NCBI GenBank assembly: GCA_010094025.1
Contig: ML991772.1
Location: forward strand, 62,001 to 126,000
Length of the DNA stretch: 64,000 bases
Origin: Viridothelium virens
Taxonomy: Eukaryota > Ascomycota > Dothideomycetes > Trypetheliales > Trypetheliaceae
Direction of reading: 5' to 3'
Part shown: piece by piece, positions 12,768-24,855 of the stretch
How positions within the stretch are numbered: position 1 is the first letter of the stretch
Layout of the letters: each line of letters begins with the position of its first letter
The notes under the pieces: model-generated
What the model was told of the DNA's origin: nothing
The model's database searches: none
The model's input: the letters and a program-made list of their open reading frames with translations, nothing else
Translations under genes and position numbers: made by a program

Positions 12768-15700
12768 ATGGCATCGAGTGACGCGCCTGAGTCGGCGTCG
12801 TCTTCAGGGGAGCAGCCAGGCGACGAACACCACGAGCACGAATCCACCGCGACTACTGAACCACAAGATATTCGTACATTTGAGCAGGCCGACTCGGACC
12901 TGCCTCCGCTTCCGGTGGACGAGCAAAGCTTCTTGAAGAGCGAGAGTTCAATGCAGGGACAGAGTGAAGTAATGGGGGAGCAGACAGATCCGGCAGGTTC
13001 TACAACAATAGACGAGCGAGAAATGAACAGACACTTGATGGACGTCGAATCAAGCTTCCTACCAGAGGCATCGCCGCCGGCGCAATCAGGTGCACAGAAG
13101 GGAATGGATGATACTTATGTGTTCGGTAGCGACTCGAAGAACGATGCGCAAACCGATTCAGACCAAGTGGAAGCCACAGACGTTGCATCGAAACAGGCGA
13201 GCGAGGAAACTTTTGGTACTCGATTATTGCCGGGACAATCGGAAACAGAGCATATCAAGACTCCAGCGTCACCTCCAACACCAGTCGGCGCCTACAAGAC
13301 CCCTGCTCAAGGTCTCTCAGGTCCGCACCCACAAGCGGTCGGTGGAGACGACTCTATTGAAGATACCTCAGAACTAAGCCCTGCAACATCATCTCCAGCG
13401 GCAGCGGCAGCCAAGCGAACACACAATAGATCTGCGACTGACGCAGTGACTGCTGGCGAGGTACGAACGGATGAGAGTCAAGACAGTGGCATGGAAAGGC
13501 CTTCTGCAAGCGAAAATGCAAGAACAATTGACGGGCAAGATACACCGATTGCAGAGGGCGATGTCTCTCTTGCAGATGATCGGCCGAATACCCAGGAATC
13601 AGAACGCGATTCTTTGGCGCCTCTTGCCGAAGCCACTAGTAACAATACACTCTCCTCAAGATTGCTCAAACGGCCGAGTTATCTGAGAAATCGACAGTCG
13701 AGTCAGCGTTCTTCCACGTCCTCCTTCACCAACAGATCAGACGGGGATCTCTTGAGCGATGGGACGTTGAGTACCGACTATGCTCTGCAGACTGGTGGAG
13801 CTTTGTCCACTGAAAGTCCTTTCACTAGCAAATCACGCATAGGATTGTCACGATTGCCCAGTCTGGGCAGCATTGCGTCTACTGCCTCCGGATTTAGCGA
13901 TGCGACACCTACCTACGAGCGACCCCGGGCTTTCGGCACTAACGGCCTCTTTCCAAATCTCAACGATTCAAGGGATCTAGACCGCTTGGATGAGGAAAGA
14001 GCGCATTCAGAGTCGGCTCCTACTACACCTCGACAAGGACAGTTCAGTTCTAACGCCCCTACGGAGACGGTAATTGCACAACATGTACAAAATATTCAGG
14101 TCCCAGATACAATAGCCCAGGCATACCGAGCAAAGCATAGGTCTCTTTCACCTGAAAAGAGACCAGCCTCGTCTGGCATGGCGTCAACCCTGCAAAGTCG
14201 TAGTAGGAGTCATTTGACACTAAAGGAGCAGAATAGCAGGATCGACAAGCTCAGCAAAGAGAATTTCGACCTTAAATTGAAGATACATTTCCTCGATCAA
14301 GCGCTTCAAAATCGTTCAGATGAAGGCATCAAAGAAATGATATCTAAGAACGTTCAATACCAGACAGATCTCGCCAACGAGAAGAAAGAGAATCAGTCTC
14401 TACGGAGAAAGGTCCGAGATTTGGAACGAAAGTTGAAAGTGCAAGAAGATGGCCTTGAAGAAGCTAGAAAACAGAGTGCTGGATCCCCAGACGATCTAAG
14501 TGCGGACCTGTCCCAACAAGCAGAGATGGAAGAGGAGATCGCTTTTCTGCGGGAACAGCTTGAGTATTCTGAGACGCACGTCGAAAGACTTACCGAGGAA
14601 AAGATGAGCAAAGAAGTTGAAAACCGTCGACTTGCGGAATACGTTCGTACTGTGGGTGACAGGAAGACCTCAGAGCCCAGCAATGGGGATGAAGAAACTA
14701 TAGAGATGTGGAAAGACCTGCTCCAGGCTGAAACCGCACGACGGGAGCAAGCTGACGAAGACGCCCAACGATGTCGGGAAGAGCTCGCGCAATTGAAAGA
14801 CCAGGTTGCCTCACAATCAGCGGCGAATCATACGAAGCACCCATTCCTCAGTAGGCGGCACCAGCATCTTTCATACGCACTATCACAATCCGGCGACTCC
14901 GATACGAATAGCATTCAGAACGGAGGAGCGGTAACCAGTGCAAGTAGTACGCTCGTGGAACAACTGAAACATGAAAACGCTGAGCTTCGACGCGACCTTG
15001 GTGCGCAAACCTCAATGCTCACGTCTCGCAATCGTGAACGCGAGCGATTGCAGCAGGAAATCGAGGATCTCAAGCTCGTCCAGAGGCGTGGCGACGGTGT
15101 GAAGTCTATCGCTGGTGATAGCATTTTCGAGCGCTCTGTGTCTCGAGCCAACCAGCGGCCGGCCTCCGTCGTGAGTGGCAATACACGGGTCAGCCAACTC
15201 AGTGACGCCGAGCGCGAAGAATACGATCGAAGACAAAACGCATTGCGTGACGAGTTGGCAGAACAGAAATTGCTCAATCAAGACCTCGAACGAGAACTGA
15301 ATGTTCATCTCGATGAAATCTCTCAGATGGAGGAGAAAGTGCGTGCTCTCGAAGAAGACATGCAGTCGGCAACGGAAGATTTACAGGCTCTGCAAACCGA
15401 GCGGGATGAGGTGCTCGTAGCGCTACAAGATAAGGAGGCGGAATGCGATGAATTGGAAAAGGAGGCTGTGGGCACAATCGACCAGTTAGAAGCCGATCTG
15501 AGGCAAAGACAAAGAGAACTTGAGAAGACTGCGTCGGATTTAGCAAATCGAGAAGAGGATTTCCAGGCCCTCCAGCGCGAGCTGAAGCAAATGTCTGAAT
15601 CTGTTATTACACTCGAAGATGATAGACAAGCTTCTACTCGGCGCATACAAGTATTAGAACAAGAGTTAGACGATGCTAATCACGAGCTTGAGTCTCAGGA

Positions 15701-17666
15701 TAAACGGCTTAAGGAGTCACGTGAAAAGACTGAGAGGCTAGAGGTTGCGACGGAATCTCATCAGGCTGAAATCTCTTTCCTTCGTGAGGAGCAAGAAGGA
15801 GATAAAATTCGTATTGGAGAGCTAGAAGGTGCATTGAATGCCGCTGAACAGGCTGTGTCGGATGAGAAGGAGCGGCTTCGAGACACTGAAACACGGATGG
15901 AAGATGAAAAGAAGCAGCGCGAAGCACTTGATAGCCAGGAGAAGAAAGAAGTCCAAAATGTCATGGATGAGCTGAACGGCCAAACAAGCAGGGCTAGAGA
16001 GGAGGTAAGGAAATTGAGAAAGAATCTCAGTGCGAAAGAAGTCGAGTCGACGAATTACAAACAACGTCTCGATGAGCTAGAGAACGGCTTGCGTAGTGCA
16101 TTTGGCAGCCCAAGTGGCGCCGGATTGGGACTGCTCAAGGTAAGAATGTGATGAATCCTTGGAGCGTAAATGTGGCGACTAATGAGCGCATAGATTGTAC
16201 ACAAGGTTCAAAAGGAGCTTAGCGATACCGTCGAGGCACTTGAGAGTCATCGAATTGACCTTGCCGACAAGGATCGTCTCCTCCGAAGTCGCGATTCCTT
16301 GTTGGAAAATGCTGGCCTCGAGTCCCGCAAATTGTCCGATCTTTTGGACGCTGAGCGCGCTGCCCGCCGAAGAGAACGTCTGATGTATGAGAATAGTGCC
16401 CGAGGTCATCAAGCCCATCGCACCACCCTAGCCGCGCATGAAGCCCGCGTCCTGGAGCTCGAAACGCAAAAGGGCGTCGATCGTAGAAAGATCGCGCATC
16501 TGGAAGAAAGGATGAGAGAACAATTACTAGAACGCCACAATCTGCTCTTGGCGCTCTGGAACAGGCTTTCCACCCTCTGCGGCACCGACTGGACCAAAGA
16601 TCATGCCCTGATCGACGGCGAAAACCCTAGCCTTGAAATCATTGGGAAGAATCTCCCCGGCTTCAGCAAGAATATCATCCTTGCCGTTAAAACCCTGGAG
16701 GGTCTCGTCGGTGCATTCCGGCAACGCGTCCGCCAAGTCGAAAAGGATCTCTGGCGCGACTTCCAGACCCTCGAGCACGCCCTCGACGTCAAAACCAAGC
16801 GCCTCGACACCATCGAAGCCAGCGTCAAGCATCTCGTCACGAATCCGACCGCCAACAACAACCCTAACACCAGCAGTGCCGGCGTCTCGCCCCTTCGCCC
16901 CACCGTCCCCAGCCGCAGCTCCTCCCGCAGCGGCAGCTTCATGGGCTCCTCCAGCCGACACACCGAGGAGATCGCCAAGCTGAAAGGCGAGATCAAGATC
17001 CTAAAAGCCGAGCTCCAATTCGCGCGGCAGACCTCGCCCATCATGCTCCCACCGCAATCGCAACCGCACCAACCGCAGCCGCACCAACCTCAGCCGCTCT
17101 CCCCCCCAAAGGTCCGCCCGCCTTCTAGCAGCAGCTCCACCACCACGGCCGGCCGCGACACCGCGCGCGCCAGCGTCGCGAACACCCTCCTGCGCCACCA
17201 CTCCACCTCCGCGGTCGAGATGCTGCAGGCGCAGCAGCGCGAGCGCGAGCAGGGCCATTCGCATCGCAGTCACCACAATCAGCAGCAGCAGCAGTCGACG
17301 GGGTTCCCGCAGGTGGTGCCGTCGCCGGGGGCTGCGGTGGGCGGGGTGCGCGATCGGCAGGGGGGTGGCACGCGGCATCAGAGCTTGGTGCTGAATTCGG
17401 CGCCGATCCAGCCGAGCGAACAGCGCTGGATTCATCGCCTGAAGGAGTTAGAGCGGCGGTTGAAGGCGGAGAGGGAGGCGAGGCTGTTGGATCGGAGTGG
17501 GGCGAGGAAGAGGCTGGAGGAGGGGAGGGCGGAGAATGAGGAGTTGAGGATGTTGTTGGAGAGGGAGAAGGTGAGGAGGGGGAGTTTGGAGCTGGGTGGG
17601 GGGAGAGGGAGTGTGGATGTGGGTGGAGGAGAGAAGGAGGGCGAGGAGTTCGAGGAAGAGGAGTGA
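12768..17666 (+). CDS. mto1: Mto1/ApsB-type microtubule organising centre protein
   Basis: Exons are 12768-16139 and 16194-17666, with a 54-nt intron; the product is 1614 aa. Residues 1-470 are acidic, Ser/Thr-rich and disordered. A centrosomin-type CM1 motif lies at about 483-545 (LTLKEQNSRIDKLSKENFDL and the following residues); in this family it binds and activates the gamma-tubulin complex. A long coiled coil covers most of 490-1260. A low-complexity Gln/Pro-rich stretch (about 1405-1490) precedes a C-terminal helix at about 1532-1585 (QRWIHRLKELERRLKAERE) that matches the Mto2-binding region. The protein should act at septal and spindle-pole-body microtubule organising centres, as ApsB does in Aspergillus. 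The open frame extends 72 bases further upstream but without an ATG. Confidence 0.9.
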
Positions 17667-18151
17667 TTGGAGGGATTGAGGAGGAATGAATATACTGTAC
17701 CATTAGTTCGAGCTAGGGGTCGGTGAGGATGGTTGCTGTACATGGTTTTCGGTTCACGCTTAAGTCCATATCTGCGTTCATTCGGTACCGAAAGTTGAAA
17801 GACTGGTGTCACGGGTGAACATGATATGGTGATCATAGAGGAAGACGATGGGAGGGAAAAATTTTGGAGGGTTCATCTTTGTATGATAGGCTTACTTTCG
17901 GATGTCAGAATAGGTCTTGCGCATATTCGATTGAGATCGTCACTTCGCGAGTTGAATGATTTTGCTAGAATTGTAAAAGTTATTCTGGTTGTGTACAAGG
18001 CCCGAGAATGGCATGATCACTAACTCCCTGCCTAGCATGACGCCATGTCAAGTATCTGAAATAGTTGGAGTTGAGACCCGAGATAGAGAGCGCCATAAAC
18101 ACCACGCTGACCACCGGGTTTCATGGTTAATTGGAGACTCTAGCGAGACGA
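17667..18151. other. Short convergent intergenic region
   Basis: This is the 3' flank shared by the convergent Mto1 and Vps71 homologues. No gene was seen. Confidence 0.5.
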
Positions 18152-19066
18152 TCAGGCGTAAAACTTCAGACAGCGGCTATCGTCATGGGCTGACCGACAT
18201 GCTAGACTGCAAACTCGAGCACCACATTTCATGCACTTGACGCGGCCCCAGTACCCACATATCTCGCAGAAATGTCTCTGCGGAGGCGCATTGGATGATG
18301 GAGGCCCAGCTCTAGCTGCAGAATATGAGAGGGGTGACTTCGATAAGAGTTCGTGAATCTCCAAATAAGATGGCAGCGTGGGCAACGGAGTTTGTAGTAA
18401 GGGATCTGTGAGAGTCTCATCAGGGTCGGTATCCCTTGTTGTGGCCATAGTGTCTTGTGGAGTTGTGGAATTGTCTGGTAGCGTTGAGGAGGTTGCGGCA
18501 ACCGAGGATGCCTCTTGTGCAGGGGTCGCAGATTGAGAAGCCATGGGTCGTCGTCCTCTCTTCTTCACAGGCCGTGCATGGATTGCTTCCTCAACCTTTT
18601 GTCTCCTTTTATCAAGCGAGGACCGACGGGGCCGACCCAAGGTGGCGCGAGGGTTGGGCGCTGCTGTCGAAGGCATTTTGGGAGGCTGCATTGCCAGCAT
18701 CGCTTCTTCGTCTGCCAAATGGTTTGCAAAGGTTTTTTGTGATTGTAGAATCCTTTTTACGTTGGGCGTCATCTTGCCTCTCGATCCTCTTGCCACTTCT
18801 TTACGGGTAGGGACAGGAATCTGCACATCCTTGCCACTATCCTTGTCAAGTTCCATTATGTGCCTCTGTATCGCTGTCTGTTGTCTCGCGGTGAGGTCGG
18901 TCCTGGACGCCGCAGAGAGTCCTGAAGCATCTCTGGCAAGGCGTTTCCGCGGGTGAGTGGGATTGATGGCTGCTTTGGAAGGATCATAACCGGTATCGGG
19001 AACATACGCCCATCCCGGAGCGACATTCGAGCTCTTGGCAGTCGGGAGTTCTTCGATATGCGGCAT
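18152..19066 (-). CDS. vps71: Vps71/ZNHIT1-like SWR1-complex subunit with HIT zinc finger
   Basis: Single exon, 304 aa. The C-terminal 32 residues form a HIT-type zinc finger: CEICG, CMKCG, CSLAC and the final HDDSRCLKF supply the Cys/His ligands. The rest is basic and disordered, with an internal GRPRRSSLDKRRQKVEEA segment typical of the YL1/Vps71 group. Vps71 (Swc6) is a subunit of the SWR1 remodeller that deposits histone H2A.Z in nuclear chromatin. The gene is divergent from the Ubp8 homologue with about 370 bases between the start codons; both are chromatin genes. Confidence 0.88.
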   Translation of the reverse strand: MPHIEELPTAKSSNVAPGWAYVPDTGYDPSKAAINPTHPRKRLARDASGLSAASRTDLTARQQTAIQRHIMELDKDSGKDVQIPVPTRKEVARGSRGKMTPNVKRILQSQKTFANHLADEEAMLAMQPPKMPSTAAPNPRATLGRPRRSSLDKRRQKVEEAIHARPVKKRGRRPMASQSATPAQEASSVAATSSTLPDNSTTPQDTMATTRDTDPDETLTDPLLQTPLPTLPSYLEIHELLSKSPLSYSAARAGPPSSNAPPQRHFCEICGYWGRVKCMKCGARVCSLACRSAHDDSRCLKFYA

Positions 19067-19436
19067 GATGGGGCAAGGACAAGCTCATGGACGACGAGAA
19101 AACATTAGAAGCGCGTCATATAGTGATGTAGAGATGCAAACTTAGGTGCAAACTTGAATGCAAACATAGATGCAAACACGCCCCCGTGCGTGACACCCAC
19201 AGTCTTTCCAGCCACTTGGACCCTGAAAGCTTGGGATGCTCGGTTCGTCCCGGCGGGAAGATCAGCCATTGATCACTTCAGCCATTCGACTGGCTGCAGG
19301 TCCGTAACCGCCTCTCCGATCCGACAGGGGCCAAGCTGGAGCCTATTGTCCTTTTTCTATTGTAATGGCACTTTCTTAAACCCTTCCCGAGTCCTTGCCT
19401 CAACCATATTATTCGACAGCTGCTTCATCGCCTGCG

Positions 19437-21473
19437 ATGGACTCGATTACGGCTACACCCAAGTCGGCGGCGCTGGCGTCCCCGAAAATCGTCAAGACAA
19501 AAGCTGCGGCTCCGAGCACTTCGAGCACTCTATCTTTTGCTTCTTTTGGTTGCGGTATGTGTGTGACCCTACATCACCATCCTAGGTCAAGTCTGCCATT
19601 GCTGGTGGGTGGTGGAACAGTACTCTAGCAGTCTCATCAGACCAAACTTCTCCTTTCCTTCAGAGATCATTGGAAAGCCAATTTTTGCTAATTCCGGAGC
19701 AAACAGATCATGTTCAGAGTCTCCTCAACGCAGAAAGCCGCAAAATTGCCCTCCAAAAGCATTCGCTCATCCAACAAACCATTCTAGATAGGCCAAGCGC
19801 TTCGCAGACACATAAACAAATACCCGAAGGCCGCCCTTCAGCATCGCTCAGCCCTGTATATCTATGTCTTCAATGCAATCATATCGTTACAGCGGAGGGT
19901 CGAGATAAACATCATGAGACTAATAAACATGTATTCTGTATGGTAACTTCGAAGAGGAGAATATACGATCACTGGTGCTAATGAAGGATTGCAAGATATC
20001 GAATCTAGAACTGGCTGCCTTTATTGTCGGCAGTGCCGTGACTTTGTTTACGACCCTACCTTCGAGGAGGTACGGTTACAACGAGGTGAGGAGTACTTCT
20101 GCACTCTCTAGTCGAAGGGGCTAATCAAGATTCAGGACGGAAGAAGCGTTCATTCGATGAAATGAACAATTCAGAAGATCAGAAGCTGGTCGGAGTCAAT
20201 TCAACGTTCATACCATGCCGCGCGACTGGTCTGCGAGGGTTATACAATATGGGACAGACGTGCTTCATGAGCGTCATCATGCAGAGTCTCATTCACAATC
20301 CTATCATACGCAGTTTCTATCTTTCCGAGGGCCATCGGCAAAGCGACTGTGAAAGGGACAAGGAGGATTGCACTAGCTGTGGTATGGATGAGATATTTTC
20401 AGAATTCTTTTCAAGCGAGAAAGCTGAAGGTTTTGGCGCCGTCAATATGCTTGTTAGTAGCTGGAGGGGTTCGTCGGTAAGGCCACTCTGAATATGAGTC
20501 GTTCAGCGACCCCTATGGAAGCCTCTGATCTAATCTTCCATCATAGACGTTGGCTGGTTACCAGCAGCAAGATGCTCACGAATACATGCAATTCCTGCTC
20601 AATTCCCTACACCTTGCGAATACAAACCCGGACTCCCCTACCGCTCTCGATGCCGACTCATCCTCCTGTCCTTGTATCATACACCGCGCATTCGCCGGCC
20701 AACTTTCTAGCACCGTTACATGCTCATCCTGTCACAACGTCACAACAGCCGTCGACCCGTTTCTGGACCTAAGTCTTGACATTCGAAACCGTACCAAGAA
20801 AAAGAAAGGCGACAAATCGAACGAAACAAACGGTGACACCTCCAAACACAGCGACAACTCATCTTTGACCCTCCAATCTTCCCTCTCACGCTTCACCTCC
20901 CTCGAAACGCTTCCCGCAACCTCCTACAAATGCTCCAAATGCTCCTCTTCCGACTCCACCGCCACCGCAACGAAACGCCTTCTCATCCAGAAACTTCCCC
21001 CAGTCCTCACTATCCACTTCAAACGCTTCGAGCACGGTGCGACCGCCAACGGTTCACACAACGGGGGCGCGGCGAACAAATCTGGGTCCAGCGCTTCCAA
21101 CGGCGGCGGCAATGGCAGTGGGACTAGCGCGAAGATCGAGGAGCGTGTCGTCTTTCCTATGACCCTGGACGCGTCGCCCTATACTACGCGCGGCCACTCG
21201 AAGGACGCTAGCGCGAATAGCAAGGATGGGGCGGTGCAGAATGGGGTGAATGGGACGATGAAGAAAGGCGATACAAGGCCGACAGAAGCTCTCTATAACT
21301 TGTCGAGTGTGGTGGTGCATAAGGGGAAAATGGACAGCGGGCATTATATCAATTACTCCCGGGAGGGCAATGAGTGGTTCATGTTTGACGACGCGAAGGT
21401 GACGATGGTGGGGGAGAAGGAGGTCCTGGGAGCGGAGGCGTATCTATTGGTCTATGTGGCGCAGGATGTGTGA
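19437..21473 (+). CDS. ubp8: Ubp8-like ubiquitin hydrolase (SAGA deubiquitinating module)
   Basis: Five exons: 19437-19554, 19707-19937, 19996-20085, 20136-20476 and 20547-21473; 568 aa. The first intron is long (152 nt) and the others are 50-70 nt. An N-terminal Zn-UBP finger (about residues 38-145) is rebuilt only after splicing: GCDHVQSLL, CLQCNH, HHETNKHVF, LYCRQC. The USP core has the Cys box GLYNMGQTCFM with catalytic Cys189, the QQQDAHEYMQFLL box, a zinc-ribbon (CSSCHN ... CSKCSS) and the His box SGHYINY with His526. Ubp8 removes ubiquitin from histone H2B as part of SAGA in the nucleus. The Gly/Asn/Ser-rich insert at about 410-450 is probably disordered. Confidence 0.92.
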
Positions 21474-22352
21474 TGGCTCCATTATTGGCAACTGTTCCGG
21501 GATTTGACCTATGCATATGGGGAGTTGATTGCACATTCTGAAGTTTGGCAATTGGTTGGCATCTCGGTGTGCATTTGATGCCTTGTGTTATATTGTCACG
21601 AGCTTGGAGTTCCGGAAGTTTGTTGGCGTAAAAAGAAGGGAGAGAGCGATTTGGCCATAGTCTTCTCTGGAGACTCAATATCACAAAGAAGCTTGCAGGT
21701 GAGACAGTCATGGTGATCAAGGTTTCGATGATGAAGATCTAATTATATTCGTAAGGTGTTGTAGATTTCCTTGGTTCAAAGCTGACGCACCACAGCCGAA
21801 TAGAATAGCCCGTTTCCTCATAGGGTTTTGTAAGCAAGTTGGCCAATAACCATCCAAGTCAGTACGCTTGCTTACGTGAGAGTTATTGCAGAACGTACTC
21901 CATTGAAAGGACCAGCAATGTTCGCTGCACTGAAGAAAACCACATATCGTCGGATGAACTCATCCTTTTCGTAATACAACGCTCGCACAACATCCCACAT
22001 CGCTTCTAAAATTTTCTGTCGCTTAACCAGATACCCATTCCACGTAATCCCACTATTCAGCCGATGAGGGGAATGTAAGAGACTGGAACGCTTAGCTTCG
22101 TCTCGCATTATGTTTCTTCTTCCGCTGTTTCCTCGGAAAGTTCTTTCATCACGATGGTGTAACCCGCCAGCTGGCCTTCGTGGACGTCACCTTCACCAAT
22201 GCTTTCGGACTTTGGCCTGGTCTATCGCCTGACCCTAATTCTCCTTCACCTGTTGTCGGCCTGCATCTCCCAACCGCACGACATGCTTGGCTTCGACAGC
22301 CCTATCGTAGGGTCATATATATATTGACAACTAACATATCGTCATTCCCGTC
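21474..22352. other. Intergenic region, convergent 3' flanks
   Basis: No gene is supported. A 78-codon minus-strand frame (22108-21872) has no recognisable domain. Confidence 0.45.
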
Positions 22353-23771
22353 TCAACTGACCAAGCCGGCTTCCGAAGCCTGGAAGCATTCAACAAGTTG
22401 TAGCGTAGCTGCTATTTGTGCTAATCCAGAGACGAGTCCTAGCAGCCCCGACCACTCCGATGAGGCTGTATATACGGGACACGAGATAATTGCTGCCATT
22501 GCACCGATTCCCAGCGTCAATCGCCACCAGAATGTATAACCGCGACGAATTGCACGACTGCGCAGTATAGGTACAATTGTCAGGTAGCTTGAACCGAGAC
22601 TCAGGATGCATTGGGCCGCTGCGAAAAAAAAGCCACTATCATAGATGGTCCCTGAAGGTGTTTGCCGAAACGCCGCCAGGCTGGCAATCGCTGCTGCTGT
22701 GATAGAGCAGAGAAGTGTCATGAGTAGAACACAGGTCTTCTCGCTTGCAGCCCGGGAAACCTTCTCCATTACCTCATTAACGGCCCAAGATGTCCGAGCT
22801 GGCCTGTCGTCTATTTTCAATACTTCTTGGTGGTTCTCGTTTTGAGCCATCTGCAACGGCGATTCGTACCGAGTCAAGACATTATTGTTGTCTGGCCGAA
22901 ATTGGTTGTGTCGTCTGTCGCCCATTGGCGGGAGAGGGATCCCTTCTTGCGGATAGACACGGCGCTGGCGTAGGCCCTGAGACCCATTCTCGTCTGGAAG
23001 CAGCATCGGCATACTCTCCTCTAGTGCTGGGTTGTAAGGAGTTTTGAGCTTAGTTTCAATTTTGCTAAGTATATCCATTCTATCCCGCAGCCTTTCTACG
23101 CACCAGTAGGGCAGGAAATCCGATATTGAGGGTGAGATGTCTTCTTGCTCTAGAAGGTCAAGGAAATATGCAGCCAGGGTATAGACACTCGCTGTGTCCC
23201 CCTCTGGTCCAAAGCCAATCCTGGACATATCTGAGTACAATTGTTCTCGTCGCTCAGTTTTCTCTCTATCGATATGATGGATCAGGATTCGACGCCAGGC
23301 ATGGATCGCTTTTTTTGATGTTATATACTCGAGCGGTTCCAGCTCGTCCAGGGAAATAAAGACGTCATCGTTGGCATTGATGTAGTATGTTTGAAAGAGC
23401 GCGTCCAGGGCTTGACATGCTCCAATGATTGGCACTAATATCTGCGCGGCAACGGGATGAACCAATATGAATAACCTCATGTGCACTTCTCCGGCCGGCT
23501 TTTTTTTATGTAGATAAAAGCGAGCTGGGACCCCTAGATTCTTGCTTTCCTTATAAAGGTCTTTGAATACTCGATACTTTGTGTCAGTCAATTGCAGTGG
23601 CGAGCCATTAATGATCGGCGCAAAATCGAATGTTAACTCTTTGAGAGAGGGGAACTCAAATTTCGCGGAGAACTTTGCATGGTAGTGCTTGGTGAGACTG
23701 GTGTTGCTTTGTGTTGAATATTGCCAAGATGATTCATCAAACTCCATTATTGTATTGTCATTGGCAGACAT
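22353..23771 (-). CDS. Unrecognised fungal membrane protein with four C-terminal TM segments
   Basis: Single exon, 472 aa; I do not recognise a named family. Residues 1-350 are soluble, with mixed charge and no obvious motif. The C-terminal 120 residues have about four hydrophobic segments: CVLLMTLLCSITAAAIASL, FFFAAAQCILSLGSSYL, LTLGIGAMAAIISCPVY and LLGLVSGLAQIAATLQL. The first ATG of the frame is used. The order of a soluble domain followed by a tetraspan tail recurs in many uncharacterised fungal proteins. It is flanked by about 1 kb of gene-free DNA on the start side. A role cannot be assigned. Confidence 0.65.
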   Translation of the reverse strand: MSANDNTIMEFDESSWQYSTQSNTSLTKHYHAKFSAKFEFPSLKELTFDFAPIINGSPLQLTDTKYRVFKDLYKESKNLGVPARFYLHKKKPAGEVHMRLFILVHPVAAQILVPIIGACQALDALFQTYYINANDDVFISLDELEPLEYITSKKAIHAWRRILIHHIDREKTERREQLYSDMSRIGFGPEGDTASVYTLAAYFLDLLEQEDISPSISDFLPYWCVERLRDRMDILSKIETKLKTPYNPALEESMPMLLPDENGSQGLRQRRVYPQEGIPLPPMGDRRHNQFRPDNNNVLTRYESPLQMAQNENHQEVLKIDDRPARTSWAVNEVMEKVSRAASEKTCVLLMTLLCSITAAAIASLAAFRQTPSGTIYDSGFFFAAAQCILSLGSSYLTIVPILRSRAIRRGYTFWWRLTLGIGAMAAIISCPVYTASSEWSGLLGLVSGLAQIAATLQLVECFQASEAGLVS

Positions 23772-24855
23772 AGTGGTCGCAATTGAAGCTACTGCTGTTT
23801 TGATGGGCTTGGAGCATCTGAAGTAGGATCAAGAAAAGGCCGGGCAACCGGCCGATTCTAAAGGAGGGCTACAAATGTGGCATAGCCACAAAAACAAGGC
23901 AAAAGTTCGATATTATCTTATAGGATTCCCACCAGTGCTGTGGGAAACAGGGGTATTTACACCGCCACGGCTCAGGATTGCTGAAGTAGGATGGGATCAA
24001 GCCGCGGTTGTTCGACGGCTGTGAATGCATTCATCGAGATGATACTACAGCCAGACGATATAGACTCAGTCGAAAGTTGGCGCTGCTTTGCACATTAAGG
24101 CTAGTACTTCAATTTTGGTATCTCTCGAGCGAGGTTGTAGATGATTCGTCGATGGCGAGGAGCGAGGTACGGTACGATACCTAAGTGGTGTAAGGCGAGG
24201 TAAGCACTGTAAGGTGGTAAGTAGTTCTGCAGTGGCGCCGGGGCTCTGCATCTGCCTTGCTGCGCCATTGCCCTAAATACACCAGGGATGTTACTGGCCC
24301 CCGTTTGGGTCCCCCCCCAAATCTGGTTCTGGGGAAATTGAGGATATCATAAGGTGAAGTTTTGAGTGAATCATCCTCTACGAGTGTGATACTGTAACTT
24401 GTCTCTCCGCTCAGTCTCCTTGAAACAGCGCAGCCAGCTTATCACTCAGAATATTTCAGCTCCGCGCTCATCCATTGACTGAAAGAACGATACTTAATAC
24501 ATACTCGGGCTTCCGTATTTGACGATATTACAAGCGAGCACTGACGACTATCCTAAGCGGAAAGCCACAAGGCGGTCCCGATAAGGGCCAGGCAATCATT
24601 CGCTTCTGTAGGCTTGTAGATGAGAGAAAATGATACCCTAGTGCCACGCGCGAGATTGGGCTGCAGCCTTGCCTCGTCATTCGCAAACTGGAGGACCTAC
24701 ATTTATCGCAAGCAACCATTGAATAATCCCCAGGGCACATAACCTACTTGTCGTTGCAGATGAGATGCTTTGAATTTTTCATTGTGAAAATTGCTTTGAA
24801 GCCTGGTTGTATCTACAGGTAACATCTGCCAGCCGGTCCCAGAGGGATACAGAAG
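23772..24855. other. Intergenic region
   Basis: No gene was seen. It contains short direct-repeat-like GGTACGGTACGATAC/GTAAGGCGAGGTAAGCACTGTAAGG sequence around 24170-24220 and a C8 run at 24312-24319. Confidence 0.45.
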